From assembly GCF_036370855.1 (NCBI RefSeq), contig NC_088132.1, positions 59,496,841-59,560,840 on the forward strand: DNA of 64,000 nt. The letters are read 5' to 3'. Shown here piece by piece: positions 1 through 13,752 of this stretch. The first letter of the stretch is position 1, and every line of letters starts with the position of its first letter. A program made the position numbers and the translations under genes. The notes beneath the pieces were generated by a model. That model did no database searches and was not told the DNA's origin. It was given only the letters and a program-made list of their open reading frames with translations. The DNA comes from Dromaius novaehollandiae (lineage: Eukaryota; Chordata; Aves; Casuariiformes; Dromaiidae).

Positions 1-3000
1 ACTTTTCTGTGGGCAGAAGCTGGCCTTTTGCTGTGACAAGTGTGAAAAACTCAGACAGGACAAAATTACGAATTTTCTCAGAATTGCTTCAGTTGAAATC
101 TCCGTATTTGTAGAAGGTCTCTCACCTCTTTTCTCAGTGTCAAAGACCTCCTTTTACCACTTATTTTCCCTCAAAACAATGATTCTCTCCTTTTCCGAAA
201 GCAACCTGCCTAAGATTAACCTTTAATGCATGCTGTAATAGCACAGGATGAGAGGAGAGAGGTTTTTTAAGATTTGTCTTTAATTTTTGCACAAAGCCAA
301 GGGAAAAAAAGACCACTGGTGGATGGAGCATACTGCCTGTATTCCCCCATGTAACGCCCCTGAAGTGGAAGTTAGGACTAGAAATCAATTCCGTATGTAG
401 CTGATAAAGTGAGACAAATAGCTCCAGATGGTGAGTGAGATCTTAGGCTGCGTTGCTTTCTGGAACTGCCTGAATGTCTTTTTTGGTATGGAAAGAGCCT
501 AGACTCACCATGCTGAGTACCTATATTATGTAGAATAAAGCTGTGTCTTTATAACCACCTAGGAGCACTTGGGCCTGGAAACACTACAGTTTCTTCTAGC
601 CACTTTCCTTGAAAGCCTGGATCTGTCCTCCCAGAAGAGAGACTGGGAGCAGATTTCCTGAGCTAGTCTTGGAGACCAGCCAAACACAGATCCCACAGCG
701 GAAAGCAGAGATTGGGGAAGGAGATTGAGGGAAGTACTGGCAAAGATGATCAGTCACCTCCTCAAATTTGCCTGGAGAAAGTAGCGCCATCCCAAACTGC
801 ACAGCTTCTTCTGCACCTATCATGCTGGGAGCCCACCAATGGCAAGGGGACAGTGCCAAGGGACCAGGCAGAGAGAAGTGTCCCCCCAGGGAACAGCTGG
901 GCCTGTTTGAGGAGCCCCTGGTGTGGGTCAGGCATCTGTACCCTTTTGCATATCCTGGAGCAGTCCCAGTTCCCCAGAGAGAGAATTTGAGGAATCTCTG
1001 GAAATAAATCCTCATGAAGATTTGCCTTTCCGATACCATCTAAAAATCTAAAAAACCACCTTTCTAGATTTTCTGGATTTCCTTCTGGATTTTCTCCTTC
1101 TTTCAGCCTGCCACGTGAGGGACATGGTTTCGGCATAAGATCATTTTAGTTCTTCTGCAACAATGAATCCCTTGCCTGCTGCTGTGATTTTAAAGCTCCT
1201 TCACAGCTTGATTCTTTTTCCAGGTTAGGAGTCTTTGAAATATTTCTTTCAGTTTCCAGAGCTCTGCTGTGTGCTTGCTGTTCAGCCTCTTTGTGTTGAG
1301 AAGTCAATGGAGCTGTGGGAGGAAGATGGAAAACTGAGAGAAATGTAGTCCAGGGATTAGCTGTGTGGGCTGCTCAGATGGAAACCATGTATCACAGCAT
1401 GAGAAATCTGTAAGACTCAGGGAGGCAGAAATTAGTACAGTGTGAGGTGAATTCATAAAAGTGGAAGTGTGGGTTCTTCCGACTGAGTGTCATCCTCCCC
1501 ATCAATGTGAGATTGGCACCACTTGCGACTGAAATTTTCCATCTACCCATGGAACAGGTCTGACTCCTGAAACAGGAGAGAAAACCTCCCTCACATTGCT
1601 TTGCCCATATGTCCTTCCAGCTCAGGAAGCAATGTGAGGAAAATAGGAACTGCTCATCCTCTCTGTTCGGCTGAGTTTGCCATGTAAGATAGCAACAAGG
1701 GCTACTGTAGGCGGTGCTTTGGTGCTCTAACCCCATAGCAGGCAGAATTACGTGCCTGGGACAGGCAGAGGAAAGGAATGATGTGGCACAGCTGGAAGGG
1801 AACTTGGAGCAGCTTGTTCTTTATTTTTAGCTTCAAGAGCTTTTTCCAGCCCTTCTGTGTACTTCCACACATATCTGGAAAAGCCTGCATGCTTTCACTT
1901 CTAACTTGACATCAGTGGTATCAGTACAGGTCTAGAGGTGTGGTTTCAGTGGGATAGTGGAGAGAAGGAATAACAATTACAACGCAGAGGACATTTTGAA
2001 ACACTATATATCATTTGCTGGGTTCATGCAATACTAAAAAATATTCTCTAGGTGTTGTTTTCTTGACGTTAGATGGGAATGCTGATGAGAGAAAGGTACA
2101 TCAAAACATAGCATCAGATTTCCCTGAAACCAGGTAAATCGCAAGTCTTACAGACAATTGCTGATATAATATTGCTTGGCAATTTAAAGGTGAGGGAACA
2201 GGCACCTTCTTCCTGCTCTGGTTTAAACAGAAAAGTATCTGAACTTTGGAGACTGGGTTTTGAGACTTACAGATTCCTCTCTGAGCTCTCCATAAAGTGA
2301 AGGATTAAGAGGAAATACATAAAACTTTCATCTTCAAATGTTTCTTGAATCTTTATGCTCTGAACTTCCTATAATGATACCAAGATATTGTGGGAACAGT
2401 GTGAAAACCTTAACATTCTGGCTAAGGGCCAGGATGCATTGTGCTTTGACAGTAATGTTACTGCATTTCCATTCATCTATAAAGTAGGCAGGTGTATTTT
2501 AAGTAGGAAATAGGTGAAAAAAAATTGCAGTTGGATTTCTCTTCCTTCCGTGATGGAAATTACATGGTTAACTGTTTCAGGCTAACTCAAGGAAGATCTA
2601 GATGTAATGCTTCTTACAAGAACTTGGAAATGAAACAGGCTTTTCCCCAACACAGTCAGGAATTCATAAATGCATCTTCCCTTCCCTTCTCACATGCTTG
2701 TCCTGTATTGCTTTAAGCAATCTATAAGGCTCTATTTATGCTTTCTCTTCATTCTTAAGTTTTTATTACTGATTGCAGCAGTAACCTGGAGCATGACCAA
2801 CTACAGTGATTGCTGAGAGCCTGGGGAGCCCTCGGTGTTCACTTTTCCCCCTCACCGTATTCTCTAGACAGAAAGAGAGGCAATAGCAAGACCTGTTTCT
2901 TCTTTGCACTCAGCCTCTTGTGAGCTTGGAGCTGGCTCAGAGAAACCGACTGTTGCGAATGAAATTCCTTCTTGTTGGCATATTCTGTTTCATTAGTTGG

Positions 3001-4199
3001 CAGCAGCAGGACTATTTTTTAAGCCTTAATTGTAGCTAAAATTGATGGGCTCTTATTCTTAGGAAGCTTAAAGCTGACTAAAACAGATTACCAAGCAGAG
3101 AACGTTATTGGAAAATCTGATCACTGTTTTACTGACCGGATCTGCTTAAAGTCCAGACTTTTTTTGTGTTGCTATTAAAGCTGAAAAGAGGTATGCTGTT
3201 GCTCTCAGATTTAAATTGACAACCAAATTCTGATTTGAAGAATTTCAGTTTTGGAAGAGAACCAGGTCAGAATTTTGGCTGATCCTATTCTGCAACTGGC
3301 TGGACCCCAAATCTTTTCTGAATCCCTAGACTCTGTGATCCAGACTCCAGGATACGACTGCCCCAGATCTACTCAGACATCAACATATATACCTGTCTAC
3401 TTAAGTTTAGAGGCAATTTTCTGTTTTATTAAATAGTTATCAGTTAAATAGTCAATAGTGAAAGAGAAGAGAAAATCTAAATTCTTTGGGAGGACACTGA
3501 CTTGTGTGGCATTTTCCAGAAGACACAGAAGAGGATTCTACATAGAGAACACTATTGTGCTTAAGATATATTAATCTACCTGTTGACACAAGTCGTTTTG
3601 CATGTATAGCTTAGTATATCTTTATTTTATCTCACTTTTTTGCTCAAAACCCCTTTGCAGTGTTCTCTGCTTCAGATTCACCCAAAGATGTCAGAGTGGT
3701 GCTATTAAACAGTAGAATGACCCAGACTTATCTAGGAAGTATGGGTAATTTTCTTCAAAGCTTGGTTGCCCTCTTCTTTTCCCATGTCTCTGCTTCCATC
3801 CCCATTGTCCTTTCTCTTACTTCCTTTTTATTTGCCTCCTTGCTCAGTGTCCATCTTATATTTTTCTTCTGCTCTCATTTTTCCTTTTTCTCATGCCCTC
3901 TATACTCAGACAAGCCTTTTTCCTCTTATATGTCTGGAGATCACCTCTCTGGTTGCCCCTCTTCCCTGAACCTCTCAGTGAGAATGGACCAGCCTGCCTA
4001 ACTCCCAGCGCCTCGCTGAAGTGCTTCTTGATCAGGGCTTTTGCTGTTCACAGGAGAGAAACAAACAGTGTAATCGCTACCAGGTTTGGACAACCCCACT
4101 TGCATCAATTCTAGCACCAGACAAATGCTGTGAAATTCTTTCAAATTGGAAAGATCACAAAAGCACTTAGCGCTTTTTTTGAGTGTTTCAAATCACTTT

Positions 4200-4217
4200 T
4201 AATGACAGCTGTCATTA
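4200..4217. promoter_or_regulatory. 18-bp perfect palindrome with TGIF/MEIS dimer core
   Basis: TAATGACAGCTGTCATTA reads identically on both strands. Its centre TGACAGCTGTCA is the known paired TGACA half-site motif of TALE homeodomain factors (TGIF, MEIS, PKNOX type), and it also contains the E-box CAGCTG. It lies in a CMYA5 intron, so a muscle enhancer role is possible but only inferred. Confidence 0.45.
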
Positions 4218-4559
4218 CAAAATACCTATTACAGACTAATGAGAAAGATGAAGCACCCAGCCTTTTCCCAGAATGGCATCCTCCTAAACACAGCGCCCTA
4301 CGTGGAGTTAACAGGAATTTGGAATATGTAGGGCTGTGGGATTTTACCTCATCTGTTAGCAGAGGCAGGCCTGTGAAAAATGCTGATGGGTGAGCACAGG
4401 CTATTCTCCAGTTTGTACTGCTCTCTGGTGGGACAGCTGGGGAAAAACAGTCACTGTAAATGAATAGCAATGATCTTAGCCGACTTGCCTGCCTTACCTC
4501 CTGTGGGGTCACAGTAATTAGTGGTGGAAAAGGTGGTTTGTTTAATCGAGCTTCCCACA

Positions 4560-4800
4560 GAGACATTATCCGCGAGAGGGAGACCCTCCTGGGCTCCATT
4601 TCCGACCGCCTGTCCCTGCCTTTCTCCTTCTCTAAAGACGTGGCCCTCATCTGCTCAGCATCCAGGCCCCGGGGCTGGGCGCCCCTGCGGGTGTCTGCCG
4701 CAGGAGTCTTCCTCTGCCTGCCGCAGCAAACCCGCAAAACAAGAAGGTGTTTCTGTGACCAGCCTGCCTGCCGGCTCACGGCGAGAGGCTGTGCTGTGCC
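4560..4800. other. CpG-rich patch in a CMYA5 intron
   Basis: GC- and CpG-dense compared with the AT-rich intron on both sides (CGCGAGAGGG near 4571, CCCCGGGGCTGGGCGCCCC near 4667, CTGCCGCAG twice). It leaves long open frames on both strands, including a 212-codon minus-strand frame over 4141-4779. The predicted products resemble no family I know, so I read this as a base-composition effect. An intragenic promoter or an old insertion are alternatives. Confidence 0.45.
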
Positions 4801-5993
4801 TCAGCCCTAGGTCTGGATCTGTGTTTGAATAAATCTACAGCTGTATCTACGTGTGTCCCTTTTGTGAATTTGCTGGAGAGCAGAGCAGGACTCCTGCATT
4901 CAGCTCATCCCAGTACCACTGAGGTTATCTTCTTTGAACCTGGAGGGCAGGGGGTTATCTCAAAAGACCTGCATTACACTCGAGAATTAAATACTTGCCC
5001 TGAAGATTCCTATGAGCATTTGTGGGGGGAAATTGTCTGGTCTGTAGAGATAAACCGTGTTTACCTACTCGTATACAGTGCAATGGGTATATACTCTTTA
5101 ACTTAGCCATTATTATAGGAGGCAAAAATGAGGACAACCAGGATCCTGTGTATAAGAATTTGTTAAGCCAGTCTTTCATATTCACAACCGTATATTAAAA
5201 AAAAAATTCAGCATATTTCTAGGCATCCAAAGTACTTTCATTGTCACTTCAAAGTGCCTGTGAAGCAGATTGAGTGGGTGCTGACTCTCATTTTCCTGGA
5301 GTGTGTCAAGGCATCAGTGGCTGAGGATGTGAGGCCGCAGCTTTTGAGGCATCGCAAAGAGTAGACTTAGTCAAAGCAGGGCACTGTGCAAAGGCAGTTC
5401 CCCTGCTGCTGCCTCTTGCAACACCAGCCTGTTGGAGAGCTCGACACAGTGAGGGAGTCAAGGCCAAGACTGTGTCAACGAACAGTTTGTGAGCAAGGAG
5501 TTCATAGTAGGAAGTGCACGGCTTCTGTGCAGTCTCAGATAAGAGCATCCATTTCTGTGGATTTGGAACATGCGCCCAGACAGTACCAGCACTGCAAGCA
5601 GGTTCACTCCTGTGCAGCTGAATTAACTATGAGCTCTTTTTCTTCATAAGCTTATTCATTTTGTACTGCAGGCATTTTACAGGTGGAGGATGAGAATTTG
5701 ATTCTGTGCTGCTTGCATTTTGCGTGATGACTTATACTGCAAAATGAACATAAAGTGAGCATTGCACCAAATGACTGCACTGAGTGACAAGGCAGTGCAG
5801 GAACAAAGGCCTGAAAAATTATCAGACTAAGGAGGATGCCGCAGGTAAAATGGAAAAGCTCCTACATAACCTGATCGTTTGTGAAAACAATGCTCACCTT
5901 TCCCAATTGGAGTTTCCCTATGGTGCCTGTTGTTTCAGTAGTCAACAATGCGGTTAGGTGGCTTAGCTGTTTGCATAAATTATTCTTTCCTAG

Positions 5994-8979
<2,986 letters not shown>

Positions 8980-9355
8980 TCCTCAGACTCTTGGCAACAC
9001 CGACAATCACAGTATTAAGGGCAGGGAGGGGAAGAGGGTGTCAGAGAGAGACGTCTAGTTTTCACTAATGAGCACTATGCGCACAGCTCCCCCCCCGCAC
9101 AGTGTCAGTAATTGTAATTAGTGCCCAGCCACATAATCACCCTGAGCCTGGAGAGAAGATCGACTCCTTTGGATGGAGTGCACACCTCATGATATACACA
9201 GAAATACTTAAGAGGAAAAAAAGGTTTGTTAGATCTGAAAATTCAGAGGGGGGGAAATGTACTTTTCCTGTGAAAAAAATGACAGTACTAGCTGTCTTTT
9301 TTAAGTTGATGATGAGCCTGTGTATGAAATAAATGCATCTCTCACTGCAATACTT
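8980..9355 (+). other. CMYA5: CMYA5 3'UTR with polyadenylation signal
   Basis: Non-coding sequence follows the TAA stop. A canonical AATAAA lies at 9328-9333, and a T-run with TTTTTTTGTC begins near 9359, a plausible downstream U/GU-rich element. Cleavage around 9345-9358 is inferred. The UTR is short (~375 bases). No earlier AATAAA was seen after the stop. Confidence 0.75.
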
Positions 9356-12300
9356 GACTTTTTTTTGTCAGAAAATGCCATCACTTCATCATTTGCCAGG
9401 ACAGTCAGAGCCCAAATCCAAGATGATGTGTTTGAAAAATGTCCAGAAGTTTTTACAGTTGAAACATTCTGAAGGTGAATATATCTTCTCCTATTGTTTG
9501 CCAACTCTTTTCTTTAAATACCCAAATCGAGATAACTCGGAAACTTAGAAATCTGTATTTTTGCAAAATGAGTGAGTCCTAGACTAGTTTTGATACCAGT
9601 CATGTAAAATTTGAGTGTACAGCACCTGCCTACCCTGTTCACGCTGGGCTGAGAGGCTGTGTGTGTCAGGAAATATCTATACCTGTAAACACGTACTCAC
9701 GAAGAAAATGTATGAGAAAACCTCATGGTGTTAAAAGTCTTCCCCTGTGCTTTTGATCCCAAAATGTTGGGTAGATGTTTCAATGATGAAAGGAAAGTTG
9801 TCACCTGGGACTGTAGAGAACAGTCAAATTGTCATCTACCACCTCTTGCCTTCTTGTGGATAACCCCTTTTCCCTCACTGCTTTTACCTTTGAACTTATG
9901 GATTTGATGCTCCTAATTTCAGGCTTATGGCTATTTTTCTGCAGCTGCCCTGTTCTGTCCCACTGTCTATGCTAGCACCAGGACCGTACGAGCAAGGTGC
10001 AGTGTTTCAGAGCCATCAAAATAGGCAGGCTAAACATGATATGTGCCAGCAGAGGAATAGGATGCTGATTTTCCCCTTGGCCTGTTCAAACAGTGGAACA
10101 GTATTTCAAAGCGCTTCACAAGCTGGTGGTACAGCTCCCTGCTCTCCTGCCCCAAGGGCTGAGCTCAGGAATGCCAGTGGTGCCGAGGAATGCCAGGGAG
10201 TGCTGGGGAAAAATTAATCTTAAGGAGGATGGGCAATGTTTTTCATGCTGTGTCTGCTCTGGCAGTTTCTACCGAAGGGGATTGCTCTGCCAGACTGATT
10301 GCTGAGCTCAGCTGAAGAGCTTTACTCCCTGAAGTAAAGCAGATTTCGGGAGTCTAATGGAGAGGGTTTGCTTCTGAATAGAGAACTTAAATGTGTTGCA
10401 ATTAGGGCTTTTTATGCTCAGAGGAGGTGTCTGCTGCTGCTGTTTTATTTATGACCTAATACCACCTAGCCATGTGCTTGCTGCGTTAGCCTGCTGTGTA
10501 AGGCACGCTCCGAGTCCCAGAGGAGCCGCATTCTTTACAAGTCGCAGCAGGCTAGGGCAGGACGGTGGAGGCAAGATAAACAAGATCCCGTGGCCATTTA
10601 TTTTAAGCCAGAGCACTTTCTGGCGTTTCAATTAGAGTGCCATTTCTGCATCTCTGGTGGGAAGCGAGCAGAGAACAAAAAGGTAGGGTAGTGCCCTATT
10701 GGCTCAAGAAAGCATTTTGCAGAGGTGTGGAGGATGATGAGAAAAAGGTCCAAGATTAATTGGAGAAGAAAGACAGAAAGGGTACTGGGGGTAGTGTTAT
10801 CATGAAGGCTGAGGAGGAGGAGGCAGCAGGCAGGCTGGAAACTCGCACGGAGCAGATGGTGCTGGATGGTGAGGCAGGTCAGCGGTGTCAGCAGTGCCCG
10901 TTCCTCAGGCTCCCTCAGCAGCTCACAAGAGATTCGGTGTCTGGAGAGCGTAATGCGCAGCTTTAAATTAAACGTGAAAATCCCAGCTTTGGGGAGATTT
11001 TATCTGCGTTCTCCTCACCCTGATCCTTGCTGTCCCACATGCGGGATTGGTTCGCTAACATGGACATGATGTATTGCCAAGGGGACAGCTAATGCTAAGG
11101 AGAGCACAGATGCCATGAAATTATTTGGGTGTCTTTTTCATTTATGGCAGGAAGCAATTGCCTTGTCCAAGGCAATTGAATGTCAGTAAATAGCTGCTTT
11201 AACATGAAAAGCTAAAGCCTCATCTATAGTAATGCATTATTACTCAGGTCCTACTGCAACATTTGAGCTAGGCAAAATGTTTTTTTGGAAATGCACCCAT
11301 TCTTAGGAATATTTGAGTGTATTTTGAAGATCTGCCTGATGTCTTCTTGCCAGTTTTTGTTTAAAGTTCAGCTTTTAGATTGGGCAGCATCAAAAAGTGT
11401 ATTTACTGTTTATATGAAAGTTGGATAAACTATTCAGAATCAATCAAAGCAGTCTTAATAGTGCCAATTTGAATGTCAAAATCTGGTCTGCATTAAGTCA
11501 CGCTGAATGAAGAAATGTCTAGAGAGACTATCCTGGTTTGGACAGACGGAACAAAATGCAGACTAAGCAAAAAGCTTTATACAAGACTTACTAGTTTTGG
11601 TATAGGGAGAAAATTCTGTTACTGAGGAAAGCAGATCCTGAAGGCCACAATCAAGCTGCTAGGCCTTACCATATACGGTGCAAGTTCTATTGCCCTTGGA
11701 AAGTCTAGAGGTGCATCTGCTGTGACCTTTTATTTGCCTGATGGGCACAAAGTGGAATCAAATTCTGGAATTCACATTCCAGACTGTAGCTGTCGTGTAG
11801 CTTTGAATGCACAGTGCAGTCAGTCTGACTTTCCATTCAGATGAATGGAAATTTTGAGGCTTGTTGCATCTATTTTTTCTGGATATTGTAGTTTGTAACT
11901 ATACACTAGGAAAGAAAGAGGAAGGACAAAAAATTCCTGGTATTGCATTTTTCTTGTGCTTGATGATTTTAGCATTTAGAAATGCATTAAAAATGCTGTG
12001 AATTATTTTTCAGCAAAAGTTGTTAATTTGGCTGACAGTAACTAAGACTTTGTACAAATGCTGACAGGATTATGTAGTATATGTATACAGTCTGATCATC
12101 ATTCCATGCTTATAATTACACAGGTACATTTTAAGAGTTAGATTAAAAAAAAAAAACAGTAAAAGAGTTCAGGATTCAGCAATGCTTGAAGGTGTACTGT
12201 TGTCCTGAAAGTACAGAAATTTATGCCTAACACTGTAAGTACTATTAATAAATATTTGGACTGGTCTGAAACACATTGCATTAAAAGGAAAGATTTCTTT

Positions 12301-13459
12301 TCACTTGAGTGGGTTTTGGATTAGGCTCATAAACCTTTGTGCACTGAAATGAGAATGCAGGCCTGACTGTAAGAGAGGAACATTAATTTCTACTGTCAAA
12401 ACAGTGCTGAACTGGAATACTGCTAGTATCAGTAGTATTGATCCACAAATCTTCCTTCGGTCTTTCTGCTCCAGAAAGAGTTTAATGCTTCCGTTTGGTG
12501 TCAGGCTGAGGAACTTGGCAACATGTCTGCATGCCACAGAGCACGCGAGGCATGTGTGTAAGGGGACGATAGTTTTGCTCTTCTGCTAGCCCTTTTTATA
12601 AAGGAAAATTCATTAAAATTTGTGTTTTTACTGAAGATGATCTAGTGACACCTTATTTTAGAAATGCATACATTAGAACTCTGCCACCCCAAACACTGTT
12701 ATTATAAAACTTACTTACATGTAATCACTGAGCCTGTTGTAAGACAGCCCCAGTAAGGCACAGGATCAATAAATTGTTGCTAAATCCACATGTGATATTG
12801 TCTGTGATATACATGTGAATTACACTTTCTTATCAGCACTGCAGGGTTTTGAATAGGTATATAAAGATAGATTTAAGAATAATATGAAGTTCTTATCTTT
12901 TCGAACTGCCCTCATTTCAGAACAATAAATAGGACTTCTGCTGTGTTGAGGCTTGAATTGGATTTGGAAAACTACATTCTGTAGTGGCATCGTTATTACA
13001 TTTCCGTCATTTTTGATAAAGGAATTATTAGCTCTCAAGAAGCTGAATAGCCTCAGATTGTTACATAACCAGCAAGAAGTGGGAGTGTCTCTTCTGCTCT
13101 CAGCAGCATGCCGTGAAGGGGGGACTGAACTAGAAAATATTTGCATTTTTATGTTGTGTTTGCACAGTATTCTGTGTACTGGAAGGTAGCGTTTGTTGAT
13201 TAGGGACCACTCCTCAGCGCAGTTCCTACACGAGCACAGCCTGGAAGGAAATGCAGCAGATCTCTACCCAGATGCCACAGTGATTTTTGCCAACAGCTGA
13301 AAAATGTGTAAGTTCATGTGCAGTTCTGGAAAATATCTGTGTAGAAATGACACCTTCCTTTTCAGGGCCTGTATTACAGAGACACTATTTCTAAAATGTA
13401 ATCTCGTCATCCCTGAAGAAACAACGCTGCAAGCAGAGAGTGAGGTTGCCTTTTGCTTA
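9356..13459. other. Intergenic, downstream of CMYA5
   Basis: No coding exon, RNA gene or transposon recognised. Open frames are short and without family resemblance. A perfect inverted repeat at 11155-11178 and an A-run near 12147 are the only structures seen. Confidence 0.6.
11155..11178. repeat. Perfect 11-bp inverted repeat, 2-base spacer
   Basis: CAATTGCCTTG, spacer TC, then CAAGGCAATTG. All 11 pairs match. The very short spacer favours a near-palindromic DNA site over an RNA hairpin. Function unknown. Confidence 0.6.
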
Positions 13460-13464
13460 TCCTG

Positions 13465-13640
13465 TGCTATTGCTATCGGACTTGGCCGGCCTCCACCGCC
13501 GAGCACGGGGCTGGCGAGCTGCCCTGGCCGTCGCAGGTGCGGTGCTCGGCTGGCCTCTGCGGAGCAAGGGAGAAGCCGGGGGCTTTCAACGCTGGGGCTG
13601 GCAAACGGGGACCTTGAGCCAGAGGGCACTTTCCGTAGCC
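13465..13640. other. CpG-rich patch
   Basis: About 14 CpGs fall within roughly 150 bases (GGCCGGCCTCC, CCGCCGAGCACGGGG, GGCCGTCGCAGG, GCGGTGCTCGG), inside AT-rich flanks. It is too short for a typical CpG-island promoter, and no TATA box or conserved exon is evident next to it. An unmethylated regulatory element or a site of GC-biased conversion are the simplest readings. Confidence 0.45.
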
Positions 13641-13699
13641 CAGTGTCGTGAGGTTGCAAGGCTCTATTGCACGGTACTGCACAGGCCTGGCTTTGAAGG

Positions 13700-13752
13700 C
13701 CATACGCATATGCCTAGGCCATATGCATATACATATGCACAGTGCATATGCA
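13700..13752. promoter_or_regulatory. ATGCATAT/CATATG palindrome cluster, POU-dimer-like
   Basis: Within about 50 bases there are repeated GCATATG, CATATGCATAT and ACATATGCAC words. They include a perfect inverted repeat, CATATGCAC-A-GTGCATATG (13732-13750). TGCATATGCA at 13743-13752 matches the core of the palindromic Oct-factor element MORE (ATGCATATGCAT), and GCATAT-GCCTAGGC-C-ATATGC forms another near-palindrome. Binding by POU factors is inferred from motif shape only; a decayed simple repeat is the alternative. Confidence 0.4.

Noticed and set aside
763..860. FN3-like reading PPQICLEKV…LSCWEPTNGK on the + strand
   Set aside because: The resemblance is short, the following residues do not form FN3 strands, and no acceptor and donor pair with suitable phase frames it.
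596..1039. 147-codon minus-strand open frame
   Set aside because: No family resemblance, with overlapping frames on both strands.
2777..2815. VTWSM-like reading after an AG
   Set aside because: A stop codon follows within a few codons and there is no donor before it.
3660..3745. Possible FN3 start exon (…SDSPKDVRVVLLNS…) after a good acceptor at 3659
   Set aside because: The donor that would close it (ATGG/GTAATT) leaves phase 1, but the exon at 6044 needs phase 2. The FN3 Trp strand is also absent.
4141..4779. 212-codon minus-strand open frame
   Set aside because: It overlaps a CpG-rich patch with open frames on the other strand too. The product has no recognisable domain, and the frame lies inside a CMYA5 intron.
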